Source of the DNA: Burkholderiales bacterium Ga0077543 | GTDB lineage: Bacteria; Pseudomonadota; Gammaproteobacteria; Burkholderiales; Burkholderiaceae_C | Assembly (NCBI GenBank): GCA_001464055.1 | Contig: LNET01000057.1 | Location: forward strand, 1 to 32,747 | DNA length: 32,747 nucleotides | Direction of reading: 5' to 3' | Part shown: positions 9,634 to 16,961 of the stretch, piece by piece | Position numbering within the stretch: position 1 is the stretch's first letter | Layout: every line of letters starts with the position of its first letter | Translations under genes and position numbers: made by a program | The notes under the pieces: generated by a model | The model's input: only the letters and a program-made list of their open reading frames with translations | The model's database searches: none | Told to the model about the DNA's origin: nothing

Positions 9634-10746
9634 ATGAGCTCTCTCTTCGAACCTTTCCGCGCCGGCGCACTCAAGCTGGCCAACCGCATCGCGATGGCCC
9701 CGCTGACGCGCAACCGGTCGCCCGGCGCCGTGCCAGGCCCGCATGCTGTCGACTACTACCGCCAGCGCGCCAGCGCCGGGCTGCTGATCACCGAAGCCAC
9801 CGCCATCAGCCACCAGGGCCAGGGCTATGCCGACGTGCCGGGCCTCTATGCCCCTGAGCAGCTGGCCGCCTGGAAGCAGGTCACCGACGCCGTGCACGCC
9901 GCCGGTGGCTGCATCGTCACGCAGATGTGGCACGTGGGCCGGATCTCGCACACCAGCCTGCAGCCCGGCGGGGCCGCCCCCGTGGCGCCGTCGGCCATCA
10001 CCGCCAAGACCAAGACCGTGCTGATCGAGAACGGCGTGCCGAGCTTCGTCCAGACCTCGGCACCGCGCGCGCTGGAAACGGCCGAACTGCCGGGCATCGT
10101 GGCCGACTACGTGCGCGCGGCGAAGGCGGCGGTGGGCGAAGCCGGCTTCGATGGCGTGGAGATCCACGCCGCCAACGGCTATCTCATCGACCAGTTCTTC
10201 AAGAGCGGCAGCAATGCGCGCACCGACGCCTATGGTGGAAGCATCGACAACCGTGCCCGCTTCGGCCTGGAAGTGACGGCTGCGGTGGTGGCCGCCATCG
10301 GCGGCGGCCGGGTCGGCATCCGCCTGTCGCCTGTGACGCCAGCCAACGACGTGGTCGACGGCGAAAGCCAGGCCCTGTTCGAACATGTGCTGCGCGGGCT
10401 GGCCCCGCTGGGACTGGCCTACTTGCACGTGATCGAAGGCGCCACCGGTGGTGCCCGTGAACTGCCCGACCGGCCGTTCGACTACGCCGCCGCCAAGGCC
10501 GCCTACCGCCAGGCCGGTGGCCAGGGCGCCTGGATGGTCAACAACGGCTACGACGGTGCGACCGCAGCCCTGGCCGTCGAACAAGGCGCCGACCTGGTGG
10601 CCTTCGGCCGGCCCTACATCGGCAACCCCGACCTGGTCGAACGCCTGAAGGCCGGCGCGCCGCTGGCCGAGTCCGACCGCAGCACCTGGTATGGCGGTGG
10701 CGCCAAGGGCTACACCGACTACCCGAGCCTGAACCCGCACCACTGA
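9634..10746 (+). CDS. Old Yellow Enzyme family alkene reductase (NADH:flavin oxidoreductase, NemA-like)
   Basis: A 370-residue FMN-dependent TIM-barrel enzyme of normal OYE length. Markers are the N-terminal [15 protein letters not shown] (FMN site), the TEATAIS strand, the active-site [11 protein letters not shown] (178-188) with substrate-anchoring His178 and Asn181 and proton-donor Tyr183, the following [17 protein letters not shown], and the C-terminal phosphate-binding [12 protein letters not shown]. The family reduces activated alkenes, nitro compounds and nitrate esters with NAD(P)H; the natural substrate is rarely known. The ATG at 9634 gives the standard [18 protein letters not shown] start. 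Divergent from ppa with 139 bases between, and followed by a palindrome-rich gap before the exported hydrolase. Confidence 0.9.
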   Translation: MSSLFEPFRAGALKLANRIAMAPLTRNRSPGAVPGPHAVDYYRQRASAGLLITEATAISHQGQGYADVPGLYAPEQLAAWKQVTDAVHAAGGCIVTQMWHVGRISHTSLQPGGAAPVAPSAITAKTKTVLIENGVPSFVQTSAPRALETAELPGIVADYVRAAKAAVGEAGFDGVEIHAANGYLIDQFFKSGSNARTDAYGGSIDNRARFGLEVTAAVVAAIGGGRVGIRLSPVTPANDVVDGESQALFEHVLRGLAPLGLAYLHVIEGATGGARELPDRPFDYAAAKAAYRQAGGQGAWMVNNGYDGATAALAVEQGADLVAFGRPYIGNPDLVERLKAGAPLAESDRSTWYGGGAKGYTDYPSLNPHH

Positions 10747-10764
10747 GGCCACTGCCCTGCTCGA

Positions 10765-10848
10765 GCGAACCGGGGCGAACCGGGGCGCGCAGGTTCGCCG
10801 AGCGGGCGGCTCGAGGCCTGGCAGCGTCGCTTCGCGACGTGGCAGGCC
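10765..10848. repeat. Cluster of three dyads and a tandem decamer after the OYE gene
   Basis: The region opens with a tandem 10-base repeat GCGAACCGGG at 10765-10774 and 10775-10784. Three stems follow: GCGAACC (10775-10781) with GGTTCGC (10792-10798); CGAGC (10799-10803) with GCTCG (10809-10813); and a composite hairpin in which GGCCTG (10815-10820) pairs with CAGGCC (10843-10848), enclosing CGTCGC-TTC-GCGACG (10825-10839). No T-run follows, so these are not typical terminators. The layout recalls REP/BIME-type intergenic palindromes, but I cannot see other copies in this window to prove a dispersed family. Confidence 0.55.
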
Positions 10849-10902
10849 ACCCCGTCGAATGACGCTGGCCATGAGGCCGGCACCTGGCCAGAGTGAGGCT
10901 TC

Positions 10903-10922
10903 CAAACCCTGTTCAGGGTTTG
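10903..10922. promoter_or_regulatory. Near-perfect 20-base palindrome just upstream of the exported hydrolase
   Basis: Nine-base arms CAAACCCTG (10903-10911) and CAGGGTTTG (10914-10922) flank a central TT. The dyad ends four bases before the AGGAG ribosome-binding site (10926-10930) of the gene starting at 10939. Two readings are possible: a dimeric repressor operator, or an mRNA hairpin next to the ribosome-binding site. A Rho-independent terminator is unlikely, because no T-run follows. Confidence 0.5.
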
Positions 10923-10938
10923 TCCAGGAGCCACCGCC

Positions 10939-12108
10939 ATGCCGATCTTTCCATCACGCCCTTCATCCAGACCAGACCACCGCAAGGACCCGTCGGCGGC
11001 ATTCCTTGCAGTGGCCAGCCGCTGGCCCAGCCGGCTTGCCGGTGCGCTGCTGCTGTCGATGGCAGCGTGCTTCGCGCACGCCCAGCCCCAGGCTGTCGGC
11101 CTGACCCGACTGACGCTGGACGGCGTTCCGGTGACGCTGGTCTACCCGAGCAGCGCCCCCACGCAGGCATGGCGCAGGGGCAGCTTCGAACTGCAGGTGG
11201 CACCCGAGGGCGCGCCCGCCGCCGGCACCCGGCGCCTGGTCGTGCTCTCGCATGGCACCGGTGGCAGCGACATGGCCGACCACGCCATGGCCGCCACGCT
11301 GGCCCGCGCCGGCCTGATCGTGGCCCAGCCCCTGCATGCCGGCGACAATTTCAGCGACAGCAGCCGGGCCGGGCCGGCCGCCTGGCAGACACGCCCGCAG
11401 GAAGTGCTGAAGCTCATCAACGCGCTCGCCGCACACCCGGACTGGGGGCAGCGGCTGGCGCTGGACCGTGTGGGGGTGCACGGCATGTCTGCCGGCGGGA
11501 TGACAGCGCTCACGCTGGCCGGTGGCCGCTGGCGCCTGCTCGACCTGGTGCGCCACTGCCTGGCCCACGGTGACGACGACGCCGGCTTCTGCTTCAACGG
11601 CGCGATCGACGCCCCGGCCCGCGAAGCCCGCCGGGCCCGGTTCGAAGGTCTTCGCGGCGCGCCGGAAGACGCCCTGCCGGCTGAACTGGTGCAAGAGCAT
11701 GGCGGCCTGCCGGGCGACGGCGATCCACGCCTGGACGCCAGGATTGCGTCGGTGACGGTGGCCGTGCCCGTGGCAGCACCGCTGTCAGCGGCCAGCCTTG
11801 TGCGCATCCGGGTACCCGTGGGGGTGATCAGCGCCGGCCGCGACACGCTGCTGCTGCCGGCCTGGCACAGCCAGCATGTGTTGCGCGAATGTCGCGCCTG
11901 CCGCACGGTGGCCGTACTGCCTGGAGCCGGACACTTCGACCTGCTGGCGCCCTGGCCGGCCGACCTGGCTTCACGCACTGCCATGCAACAGGTGCGGGGT
12001 GGCAGCCCCGAACCCGGTTTCGACCCGGCAGAACGGCAGCGCGCATTCGATGCCATCGCCGCTTTCCACCTGGAACACCTGCAGCCGGGCAAGCAGCCCC
12101 CGAACTGA
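10939..12108 (+). CDS. Exported alpha/beta hydrolase, predicted dienelactone hydrolase-like (COG4188 type)
   Basis: A 389-residue serine hydrolase. A long basic N-terminus leads to a signal-like segment (about 32-48, RLAGALLLSMAACFAHA), so export to the periplasm is likely. The catalytic domain shows the oxyanion-loop motif VVLSHGTGGSDM (101-112), the nucleophile elbow GVHGMSAGGMT with Ser184, a GVISAGRDTLLLPAW segment supplying a likely catalytic Asp, and GAGHFDLLAP with the likely catalytic His. The insert LVRHCLAHGDDDAGFCFNGAI follows the nucleophile strand, as in predicted dienelactone hydrolases. Substrate unknown. The ATG at 10939 follows a good AGGAG site and a striking palindrome (10903-10922). 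It is in the same direction as the OYE gene but 192 bases away, so a separate unit is plausible. Confidence 0.8.
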   Translation: MPIFPSRPSSRPDHRKDPSAAFLAVASRWPSRLAGALLLSMAACFAHAQPQAVGLTRLTLDGVPVTLVYPSSAPTQAWRRGSFELQVAPEGAPAAGTRRLVVLSHGTGGSDMADHAMAATLARAGLIVAQPLHAGDNFSDSSRAGPAAWQTRPQEVLKLINALAAHPDWGQRLALDRVGVHGMSAGGMTALTLAGGRWRLLDLVRHCLAHGDDDAGFCFNGAIDAPAREARRARFEGLRGAPEDALPAELVQEHGGLPGDGDPRLDARIASVTVAVPVAAPLSAASLVRIRVPVGVISAGRDTLLLPAWHSQHVLRECRACRTVAVLPGAGHFDLLAPWPADLASRTAMQQVRGGSPEPGFDPAERQRAFDAIAAFHLEHLQPGKQPPN

Positions 12109-12309
12109 CCCCGCGTCGGTGCATGCCGGTCTTCAACTGCGACTGCGCTGCGTGCAAGACAAAGCCCTGCCCTGCCCGGCGCGGCCATCGCATCTGGCAT
12201 CGGCAGGGGCGAACGCTGCCGGCGCCGATCCTCGGGGCACGCGACGGCCCGGCCCCGCTGGAATGGCCGCCGCGTCGAACCGGCGCCGCAGGACCAGGAT
12301 GGCGGCAGA
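12109..12309. other. Gap between the exported hydrolase and modC, no gene seen
   Basis: This 201-base convergent gap contains no hairpin with a T-run and no supported gene. An open plus-strand frame with several cysteines starts at 12123 but runs antisense into modC without a credible ribosome-binding site, and I do not call it. Confidence 0.5.
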
Positions 12310-13479
12310 TCAGGGGCGCTGCCCGCTGGCCCCCTGGGCCGACCGCACCGGCATCACATGGACGAACTGCCGGTCCAGCCGCGCCGCCACCACGGAACCA
12401 GGCGTCAGGCGCCGGCGCTGGGATCCTGACAGGGTGAGCACCAGCCGCGAGCCCGGCACCGCAGCCACCGCCAGCGTGGCCAGCGTGATCTCGCCGAGAT
12501 GACGGGCCTCGGTGACTTCGGCGACGAAGTCATCGGCCCCGCGCTCCGCCATGTCGACCAGGCCGATGCCGTCGCTGGGGATGACCCAGTTCACGGGCTC
12601 GCCCGGAATCAGGCGGCTCTTGTCGCGTACCTGCAGCACGGGTGCATCGTCTGCCGGGACCTTCCCGGCCGATGCCCAGCGCAGCAGGCCCTGGCCAGGC
12701 GTGGAGGCCGGGCCCAGCCACAGGCCGTGGAACCGGTTCTGGATGCCCACCAGGTCGGCCACGCGCGCATTGCGTGGCTGGGTGTGGATCTGTGCCGGCG
12801 TGCCCTGCTGCAGCACCAGGCCGGCGTCCATCACCGCCAGCCGGTCGGCCAGCATCCGGGCCTCGTTCAGGTCGTGCGTGACCAGCACGATGGGCACCGA
12901 CAGCTCTCGCCTCAGGTCGGCCAGCAGCCGGTACAGGCCCTGCCGCATCATCTGGTCGACGGCCGAGAAGGGCTCGTCCAGCAGCAGCAGCCGGGGTTCC
13001 CGCGCAAGTGCCCGCGCCACCGCCACACGCTGCTGCTGGCCACCGGACAGATCGGCGGGGCGGCGGCGTTGCTGGTCGGGGCTGAGTTGCACGTGATCCA
13101 GCCAGCGCTGCGCCGTGCGCTGCCGCTCGGGTGCGGGCAGGTGCAACAGCGACAGCGCCACGTTGCCCAAGGCGTCCAGATGCGGCATGAGCGCGTAGTT
13201 CTGGAACACCAGGCCCACATGGCGCTGCTGTGGCGGCAGGAAGATGCCGCGTTCGGTGTCGCACCATACCTCCCCATCCACGGCTACGCGCCCGCGCTGC
13301 GGACGCATCAACCCGGCCAGCACGCGCATCAGCGAAGTCTTGCCCGCCCCTGAAGGCCCCACCAGGGCCAGCAGTTCGCCACGCTGGCAGCGCAGCCCGC
13401 CCTGCAAGGGCATGGGCCGGGCCTGGTCGACGTCCACCACCAGGCCCGACTCGGCTGCCGGCAGCGGCGCCAGGTTCAC
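12310..13479 (-). CDS. modC: Molybdate ABC transporter ATP-binding protein
   Basis: A 389-residue ABC ATPase with all nucleotide-binding motifs: Walker A GPSGAGKTS (41-49), Q-loop VFQNYALMPH (91-100), signature LSGGQQQR (144-151), Walker B LLLLDEPFSAVD (164-175) and the H-switch VLVTHD. A long C-terminal part (about 290-380) has the look of a MOP oxyanion-binding domain (LTPGSVVAARLDRQFVHVMP), which separates ModC from other ATPases. The start is GTG 13479, overlapping the modB stop by four bases (GTGA), so translation is coupled. It energises molybdate import with ModB and ModA. Unlike the short E. coli leader, the protein has an Ala/Pro-rich N-terminus (MNLAPLPAAESG). Confidence 0.93.
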   Translation of the reverse strand: MNLAPLPAAESGLVVDVDQARPMPLQGGLRCQRGELLALVGPSGAGKTSLMRVLAGLMRPQRGRVAVDGEVWCDTERGIFLPPQQRHVGLVFQNYALMPHLDALGNVALSLLHLPAPERQRTAQRWLDHVQLSPDQQRRRPADLSGGQQQRVAVARALAREPRLLLLDEPFSAVDQMMRQGLYRLLADLRRELSVPIVLVTHDLNEARMLADRLAVMDAGLVLQQGTPAQIHTQPRNARVADLVGIQNRFHGLWLGPASTPGQGLLRWASAGKVPADDAPVLQVRDKSRLIPGEPVNWVIPSDGIGLVDMAERGADDFVAEVTEARHLGEITLATLAVAAVPGSRLVLTLSGSQRRRLTPGSVVAARLDRQFVHVMPVRSAQGASGQRP

Positions 13480-14141
13480 CGGCGCACCACCAGCCGCGAA
13501 GAGGCGAAGAACGACGCCGCCACCGCCGCCAGCGAGAACACCAGCAGCAGCAAGGCCATCTGATTGGCACCGGCCAGGTCGAACGACTGCACGCGGTCAT
13601 AGATCGAGATGGCGATGGTACGGGTCTCGCCCGGAATGCTGCCGCCCACCATCAGCACGACACCGAATTCGCCCAGCGTATGCACGAAGGTCAGCACGCA
13701 GGCCGACAGCACCCCGGGCCAGGCCAGCGGCAGTTCCACCCGCCAGAAGGTCTGCCAGGCCGACAGTCCGCTGACGGCTGCGGCCTCGGCCAGGTTGGCC
13801 GGGATGGCCTCGAAGGCACGCTGCACCGGCTGAACGAGGAAAGGCACGTTGAAGATGACCGAGGCGATCAGCAGGCCCAGGAAGTTGAAGGTGAGCGTCA
13901 GGCCGAAGGTCTCCCGCAGCCAGGCGCCCAGCGGCGAAGCCCCGCCCAGCGTCACCAGCAGGTAGTAGCCCAGCACCGTGGGCGGCAGCACCAGGGGCAG
14001 CACGACGATGGCCTCGATCCAGGCCTTGCCGGCGAAGCGGGTGCGCGCCAGCCAGCGACCCAGCCACAGGCCCGTGGGCAGCAACACGGCCAGGGTGGCG
14101 CCAGCCAGTTCCAGCGACAGGGTCAGAGCTTGCCAGTCCAT
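13476..14141 (-). CDS. modB: Molybdate ABC transporter permease
   Basis: A 221-residue inner-membrane permease of normal ModB length. Five to six membrane spans are visible (for example LELAGATLAVLLPTGLWLGRWLA, AIVVLPLVLPPTVLGYYLLVTL and the C-terminal MALLLLVFSLAAVAASFF). The cytoplasmic coupling loop EAAAVSGLSAWQTFWRVELPLAWPG (about 138-162) carries the EAA motif that docks on ModC, followed by TFVHTLGEFGVVLMVGGSIPGETRT, characteristic of ModB. It starts 13 bases after the modA stop and its own stop overlaps the modC start. Part of modABC. Confidence 0.95.
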   Translation of the reverse strand: MDWQALTLSLELAGATLAVLLPTGLWLGRWLARTRFAGKAWIEAIVVLPLVLPPTVLGYYLLVTLGGASPLGAWLRETFGLTLTFNFLGLLIASVIFNVPFLVQPVQRAFEAIPANLAEAAAVSGLSAWQTFWRVELPLAWPGVLSACVLTFVHTLGEFGVVLMVGGSIPGETRTIAISIYDRVQSFDLAGANQMALLLLVFSLAAVAASFFASSRLVVRR

Positions 14142-14154
14142 CAGCGATGATGGC

Positions 14155-14982
14155 CTAAGGCGGAGGCATCTCGAAGCCGTAGCGCTTCATCACCGCCTGC
14201 GCAGCCGGGGTGGCGATGTAATCGTGGAAGGCACGCGCGGCCGGCGGCGCGTCTTTTATGAGCACCATGCGCTGCTTCAAGGGTTGGTGCCAGGCCTGGG
14301 GAATCAGGGCGAATCGGCCCGTACTCGCGACGGCAGGGGCCAGCGCCAGCGACAGGGCGATGATGCCGCCCTGGGTCGACCCGGACACCGCGAACTGGGT
14401 CGCCTGCGAGATGTTCTCGCCGTACACCAGCCGCGGCTGGATCGCTTCCCACACGCCGGCGTGCTTCAGCGCTTCCATCGCACGTGTTCCGTACGGGGCA
14501 TGCTCGGGGTTGGCGATGGCGAACTTCTGCAATCGGCCGTCCTTCAGGGCTGCGGCCAGGTCGCGCAGTTCGCCGTCGGGCTTCAGCGGCGACCCCGGCG
14601 GCACCATGATGCCGATGCGGCCGACGGCGTAGGCGCGGCCCCGGTCGATGGTCTTGCCGGCGTCGGCCAGTTCGAACACGAAGTCTTCGTCGGCCGACAA
14701 GAACAGGTGGAAAGGCGCGCCCTGGAGGATCTGGGTCTTGAAGTGGCCCGACGAGCCGAAGACGAGGCGCAGCTTCTGGCCGGTTTGCCGTTCGAACTGC
14801 GCAGCCACCTCTTCCAGAGCGAACTTCAGGTCGGAGGCGGCGGCGACCGTGGCCGCGGGTTGGGCGTGGGCTCTGCCGGTCGCAAAGAACGACAGCCCAA
14901 CGGCCCCAAGCGCCCGGAGGACGCAGCGGCGCGATGGACGCACCGACCGGGGTACAGATCGTGATCGGGATTGAAGATCCAT
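14155..14982 (-). CDS. modA: Molybdate ABC transporter periplasmic substrate-binding protein
   Basis: A 275-residue binding protein. The N-terminus has a Tat-like signal (SRRCVLRALGAVGLSFF, cut probably after GRAHA), then the ModA opening AATVAAASDLKFALEEVAAQFERQTGQ with the oxyanion-binding Ser, LVFGSSGHFKTQILQGAPFHLFLSADEDFV, and later IANPEHAPYGTRAMEAL and GENISQATQFAVSGSTQGG. These are typical of ModA, which captures molybdate (and tungstate) for ModBC. The frame is open up to 15267, but ATG 14982 (MDLQSRSRS) is chosen because the upstream part overlaps rtcA and lacks similarity to ModA. No strong ribosome-binding site precedes it; instead the leader holds competing hairpins (14991-15056). 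Confidence 0.92.
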   Translation of the reverse strand: MDLQSRSRSVPRSVRPSRRCVLRALGAVGLSFFATGRAHAQPAATVAAASDLKFALEEVAAQFERQTGQKLRLVFGSSGHFKTQILQGAPFHLFLSADEDFVFELADAGKTIDRGRAYAVGRIGIMVPPGSPLKPDGELRDLAAALKDGRLQKFAIANPEHAPYGTRAMEALKHAGVWEAIQPRLVYGENISQATQFAVSGSTQGGIIALSLALAPAVASTGRFALIPQAWHQPLKQRMVLIKDAPPAARAFHDYIATPAAQAVMKRYGFEMPPP

Positions 14983-14990
14983 GGTGAAAA

Positions 14991-15056
14991 CATCGTAAGG
15001 CAGGCTGCCCTTGATCGATGCACGGTCTTCTGCGTCCAGCAGTCGGTCTGCCTTAC
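14991..15056 (-). promoter_or_regulatory. modA leader with two mutually exclusive hairpins
   Basis: Read on the minus strand, GTAAGGCAG (15056-15048) is complementary over nine bases to CTGCCTTAC (15003-14995), with 44 bases between. The same 3' segment can instead pair locally with AAGGGCAG just before it, extended by outer CATCG/CGATG arms (14991-15020). The two folds share one strand and cannot coexist. The shared strand ends 12 bases before the modA ATG (14982). This could be a translational or transcriptional switch; I saw no match to the known Moco riboswitch. Basis is base-pairing by eye only. Confidence 0.4.
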
Positions 15057-15071
15057 CGCGATTGGAGCCAT

Positions 15072-16226
15072 TCAAGCCGGTGCACCTCTCGTCGAGGCAG
15101 CGATACCTGCAAGTGGAAAAAGAAGGCCCAACGAAACCGCCAGGGCTTCGTTTCCTCCACCGACCTTGGTTTGCGCGATCGGACTCGCGCCAACGACCCG
15201 CACGCACGAGCTGGCATCGCCCCGCGTGACATTGAATCGCACCGGCAGGAACTTCTCGATCACCCACATGTTGGTCGTGGCATGTTCAGTCAACGCCGTG
15301 CAGGTGAAAGACGCCGCCCCGCCCCGATCCACGACCGCAAGTGCCAGCGGCAACATCCACTGATCCGCCAGGTGCTGGCCCAGCGCACCCTCACTCGCTT
15401 GATGCGCCCTGATTTCCTTGACCACGGCGTCCGCCACCTGCTCTGCACTGACGCCCTTTTCGCCGACGCAGGTCACGACCTCACTCACATGCGCATAGCC
15501 CAGCGTGGCCAAAAGCGCATTGCCTGGACCTTCGTTTTGCAGTACTGCGGGCGAGCGGAGTTGCTCACCAGTCCAACCCAGTGCACGCGCCAGTGCCGCC
15601 AGCTCACGAACCGCCACACCGCTCGGCAAAGCCGGCGCAAGGCACTCCGCGTACGCATCCTGCAAAGGGCCACGATCGGTCAGCTCGAAGGGCTGCAGAC
15701 CTGAGATGGCCGGATGCACCACCGCTGAAACCTCGCCCCCGCCGGCCGGGTAGAAGCCCAGCCGACGCAGTTCCAGGTCGAGACCCACACCCAGGCGCCG
15801 CAGCAAGGGTGCGAAGCTGCGCTCCAGGAAGTGGAAGGAAGGTGCCATCGGATTGTGGGTGCCACCGCTGAGCGACACGCGGCTGGACTCGGCGCACTGC
15901 ATCAGCGCTGGCAGCACCGTCTGAAGGACGAGGGTGCAACTGCCCGCCGTGCCGACGTTGAAGGCATAGTCGCCTGCGCGCACCGGACCGGGCTGGAAGA
16001 CCAAGTTCTGCGAGCCGAGCTCGGCACCTTCCACCTTCGCGCCGCAGACAGCCACAGCCGCCTGCACACACGTCAGGTGCTGACGCATCAAGCCCGGCTT
16101 CGCACGCTTCGCGCGGATGCGCTGGATCGCCATCGGCCGGCCCGTGCACATCGACAGAGCCAGGCCCGTGCGCAGGATCTGGCCACCGCCCTCGCCAGCC
16201 GAACCATCGATTTCAATCAGTTCCAT
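15072..16226 (-). CDS. rtcA: RNA 3'-terminal phosphate cyclase
   Basis: RtcA converts RNA 3'-phosphate to a 2',3'-cyclic phosphate using ATP. The 384-residue product opens MELIEIDGSAGEGGGQILRT (nucleotide-site loop) and has RAKRAKPGLMRQHLTCVQA, GGTHNPMAPSFHFLE, GFYPAGGGEV and EHATTNMWVIEKFLPVRF, where His315 is the adenylylated catalytic residue. Typical RtcA proteins have about 340 residues; here the match ends near CVRVVGA and about 40 further residues follow (SPIAQTKVGGGNEAL through a hydrophobic segment to the stop), an unusual C-terminal extension. ATG 16226 is preferred; ATG 16241 is possible. The start overlaps the broken RlaP gene's end by 14 bases. It is the last gene of the rsr-rtcB-rtcA operon. 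Confidence 0.93.
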   Translation of the reverse strand: MELIEIDGSAGEGGGQILRTGLALSMCTGRPMAIQRIRAKRAKPGLMRQHLTCVQAAVAVCGAKVEGAELGSQNLVFQPGPVRAGDYAFNVGTAGSCTLVLQTVLPALMQCAESSRVSLSGGTHNPMAPSFHFLERSFAPLLRRLGVGLDLELRRLGFYPAGGGEVSAVVHPAISGLQPFELTDRGPLQDAYAECLAPALPSGVAVRELAALARALGWTGEQLRSPAVLQNEGPGNALLATLGYAHVSEVVTCVGEKGVSAEQVADAVVKEIRAHQASEGALGQHLADQWMLPLALAVVDRGGAASFTCTALTEHATTNMWVIEKFLPVRFNVTRGDASSCVRVVGASPIAQTKVGGGNEALAVSLGLLFPLAGIAASTRGAPA

Positions 16227-16942
16227 TCTTCTCTCGTTCATGCTTCTGTACCGTCTGGCACAGAAAGGCGTCAAGCATCGAGGCCTCCGGTCGAGACGAA
16301 TCTGCGACCATATGTGCGCCAGCCACCGCGAGCTCGCTTTCGATGAAGTCGTGGATGCCCGCCCATCGCGGGCTCGTCGCGGCTTTTCCGGCACGCATCT
16401 TCATTTCGAGCAGTCGGTTGATCTCGTCCAGAAGCGAACGGTCGTTCAGCGTCGCCTCCGCCAGTGCGGCAAAGCGCATCGGCGGTACGCCTCTGCCGTC
16501 GCGAATCCACCGGGCCGCCAACAGCGGCCGCAGCACGTAAAGGCACTTCGCGGTAGACGATCGGCGAGCGCAGCCACTCCAGCAGCGTCGGATTCGACTG
16601 ACGCAGCAGCATGAGCGTCTTGCGCAGGTCCCAGCCGTTCACGTCCAGGTCGCCGCTGATCGGTTGCTCGATCACGTCGCGGCCAGGCTCCACCGTCAAA
16701 TACCACGACAGGCGGTTCACGTAGATGAAGCGCACGTCGTAGTCGCTGTCCGGGGAGGCGAATCCCCAGTCCCGACTTCCGGACTCGCTGGCGAACAGCA
16801 CCTTCACATCGTGATCGGTCTCAAGTCGCTGCAAACAGCCAAGGATCTGCTCCCGCATCGCCGGGTCGATCGGGTGCGCGCTGATCAGTGCTTCGTTGTT
16901 CAAGGCTCGATCCCTTTCATCTTGAAACGGGGTGAGAACCAT
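16213..16942 (-). pseudogene. RlaP-type nucleotidyltransferase with internal deletion and frameshift
   Basis: The N-terminal part, from ATG 16942 (good GGGGGAG site), reads MREQILGCLQRLETDHDVKVLFASESGSRDWGFASPDSDYDVRFIY: the GSR...DxD core of a polymerase-beta-type nucleotidyltransferase, as in RlaP (PF10127), a family known from RNA-repair operons. It matches through WLRSPIVYRE, then shifts frame and ends at 16271. In the other frame the family's C-terminal half resumes: KCLYVLRPLLAARWIRDGRGVPPMRF, ending at 16213. Compared with family members as I know them, about 45-50 residues between SPIVYRE and YVLRPLLA are missing, so this is a non-triplet internal deletion near 16542-16552, not a simple one-base error. 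The nucleotidyltransferase active-site half remains, but the product is probably inactive or misfolded. Confidence 0.8.
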
Positions 16943-16961
16943 CCGGTGCTCTCCCCCAACA

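Noticed and set aside
12123..12437. Small cysteine-containing plus-strand frame after the exported hydrolase (starts MPVFNCDCAACK)
   Set aside because: No convincing ribosome-binding site, and most of the frame is antisense to modC. The cysteines alone are not enough evidence.
14983..15071. Moco riboswitch upstream of modABC
   Set aside because: The conserved Moco RNA sequence blocks are not recognisable. Only the competing stems are seen and these are reported separately.
16213..16942. Two separate small genes, or a programmed frameshift, in the RlaP region
   Set aside because: The two frames are consecutive parts of one family with a segment missing between them. No slippery sequence is seen, and a frameshift would not restore the missing residues.
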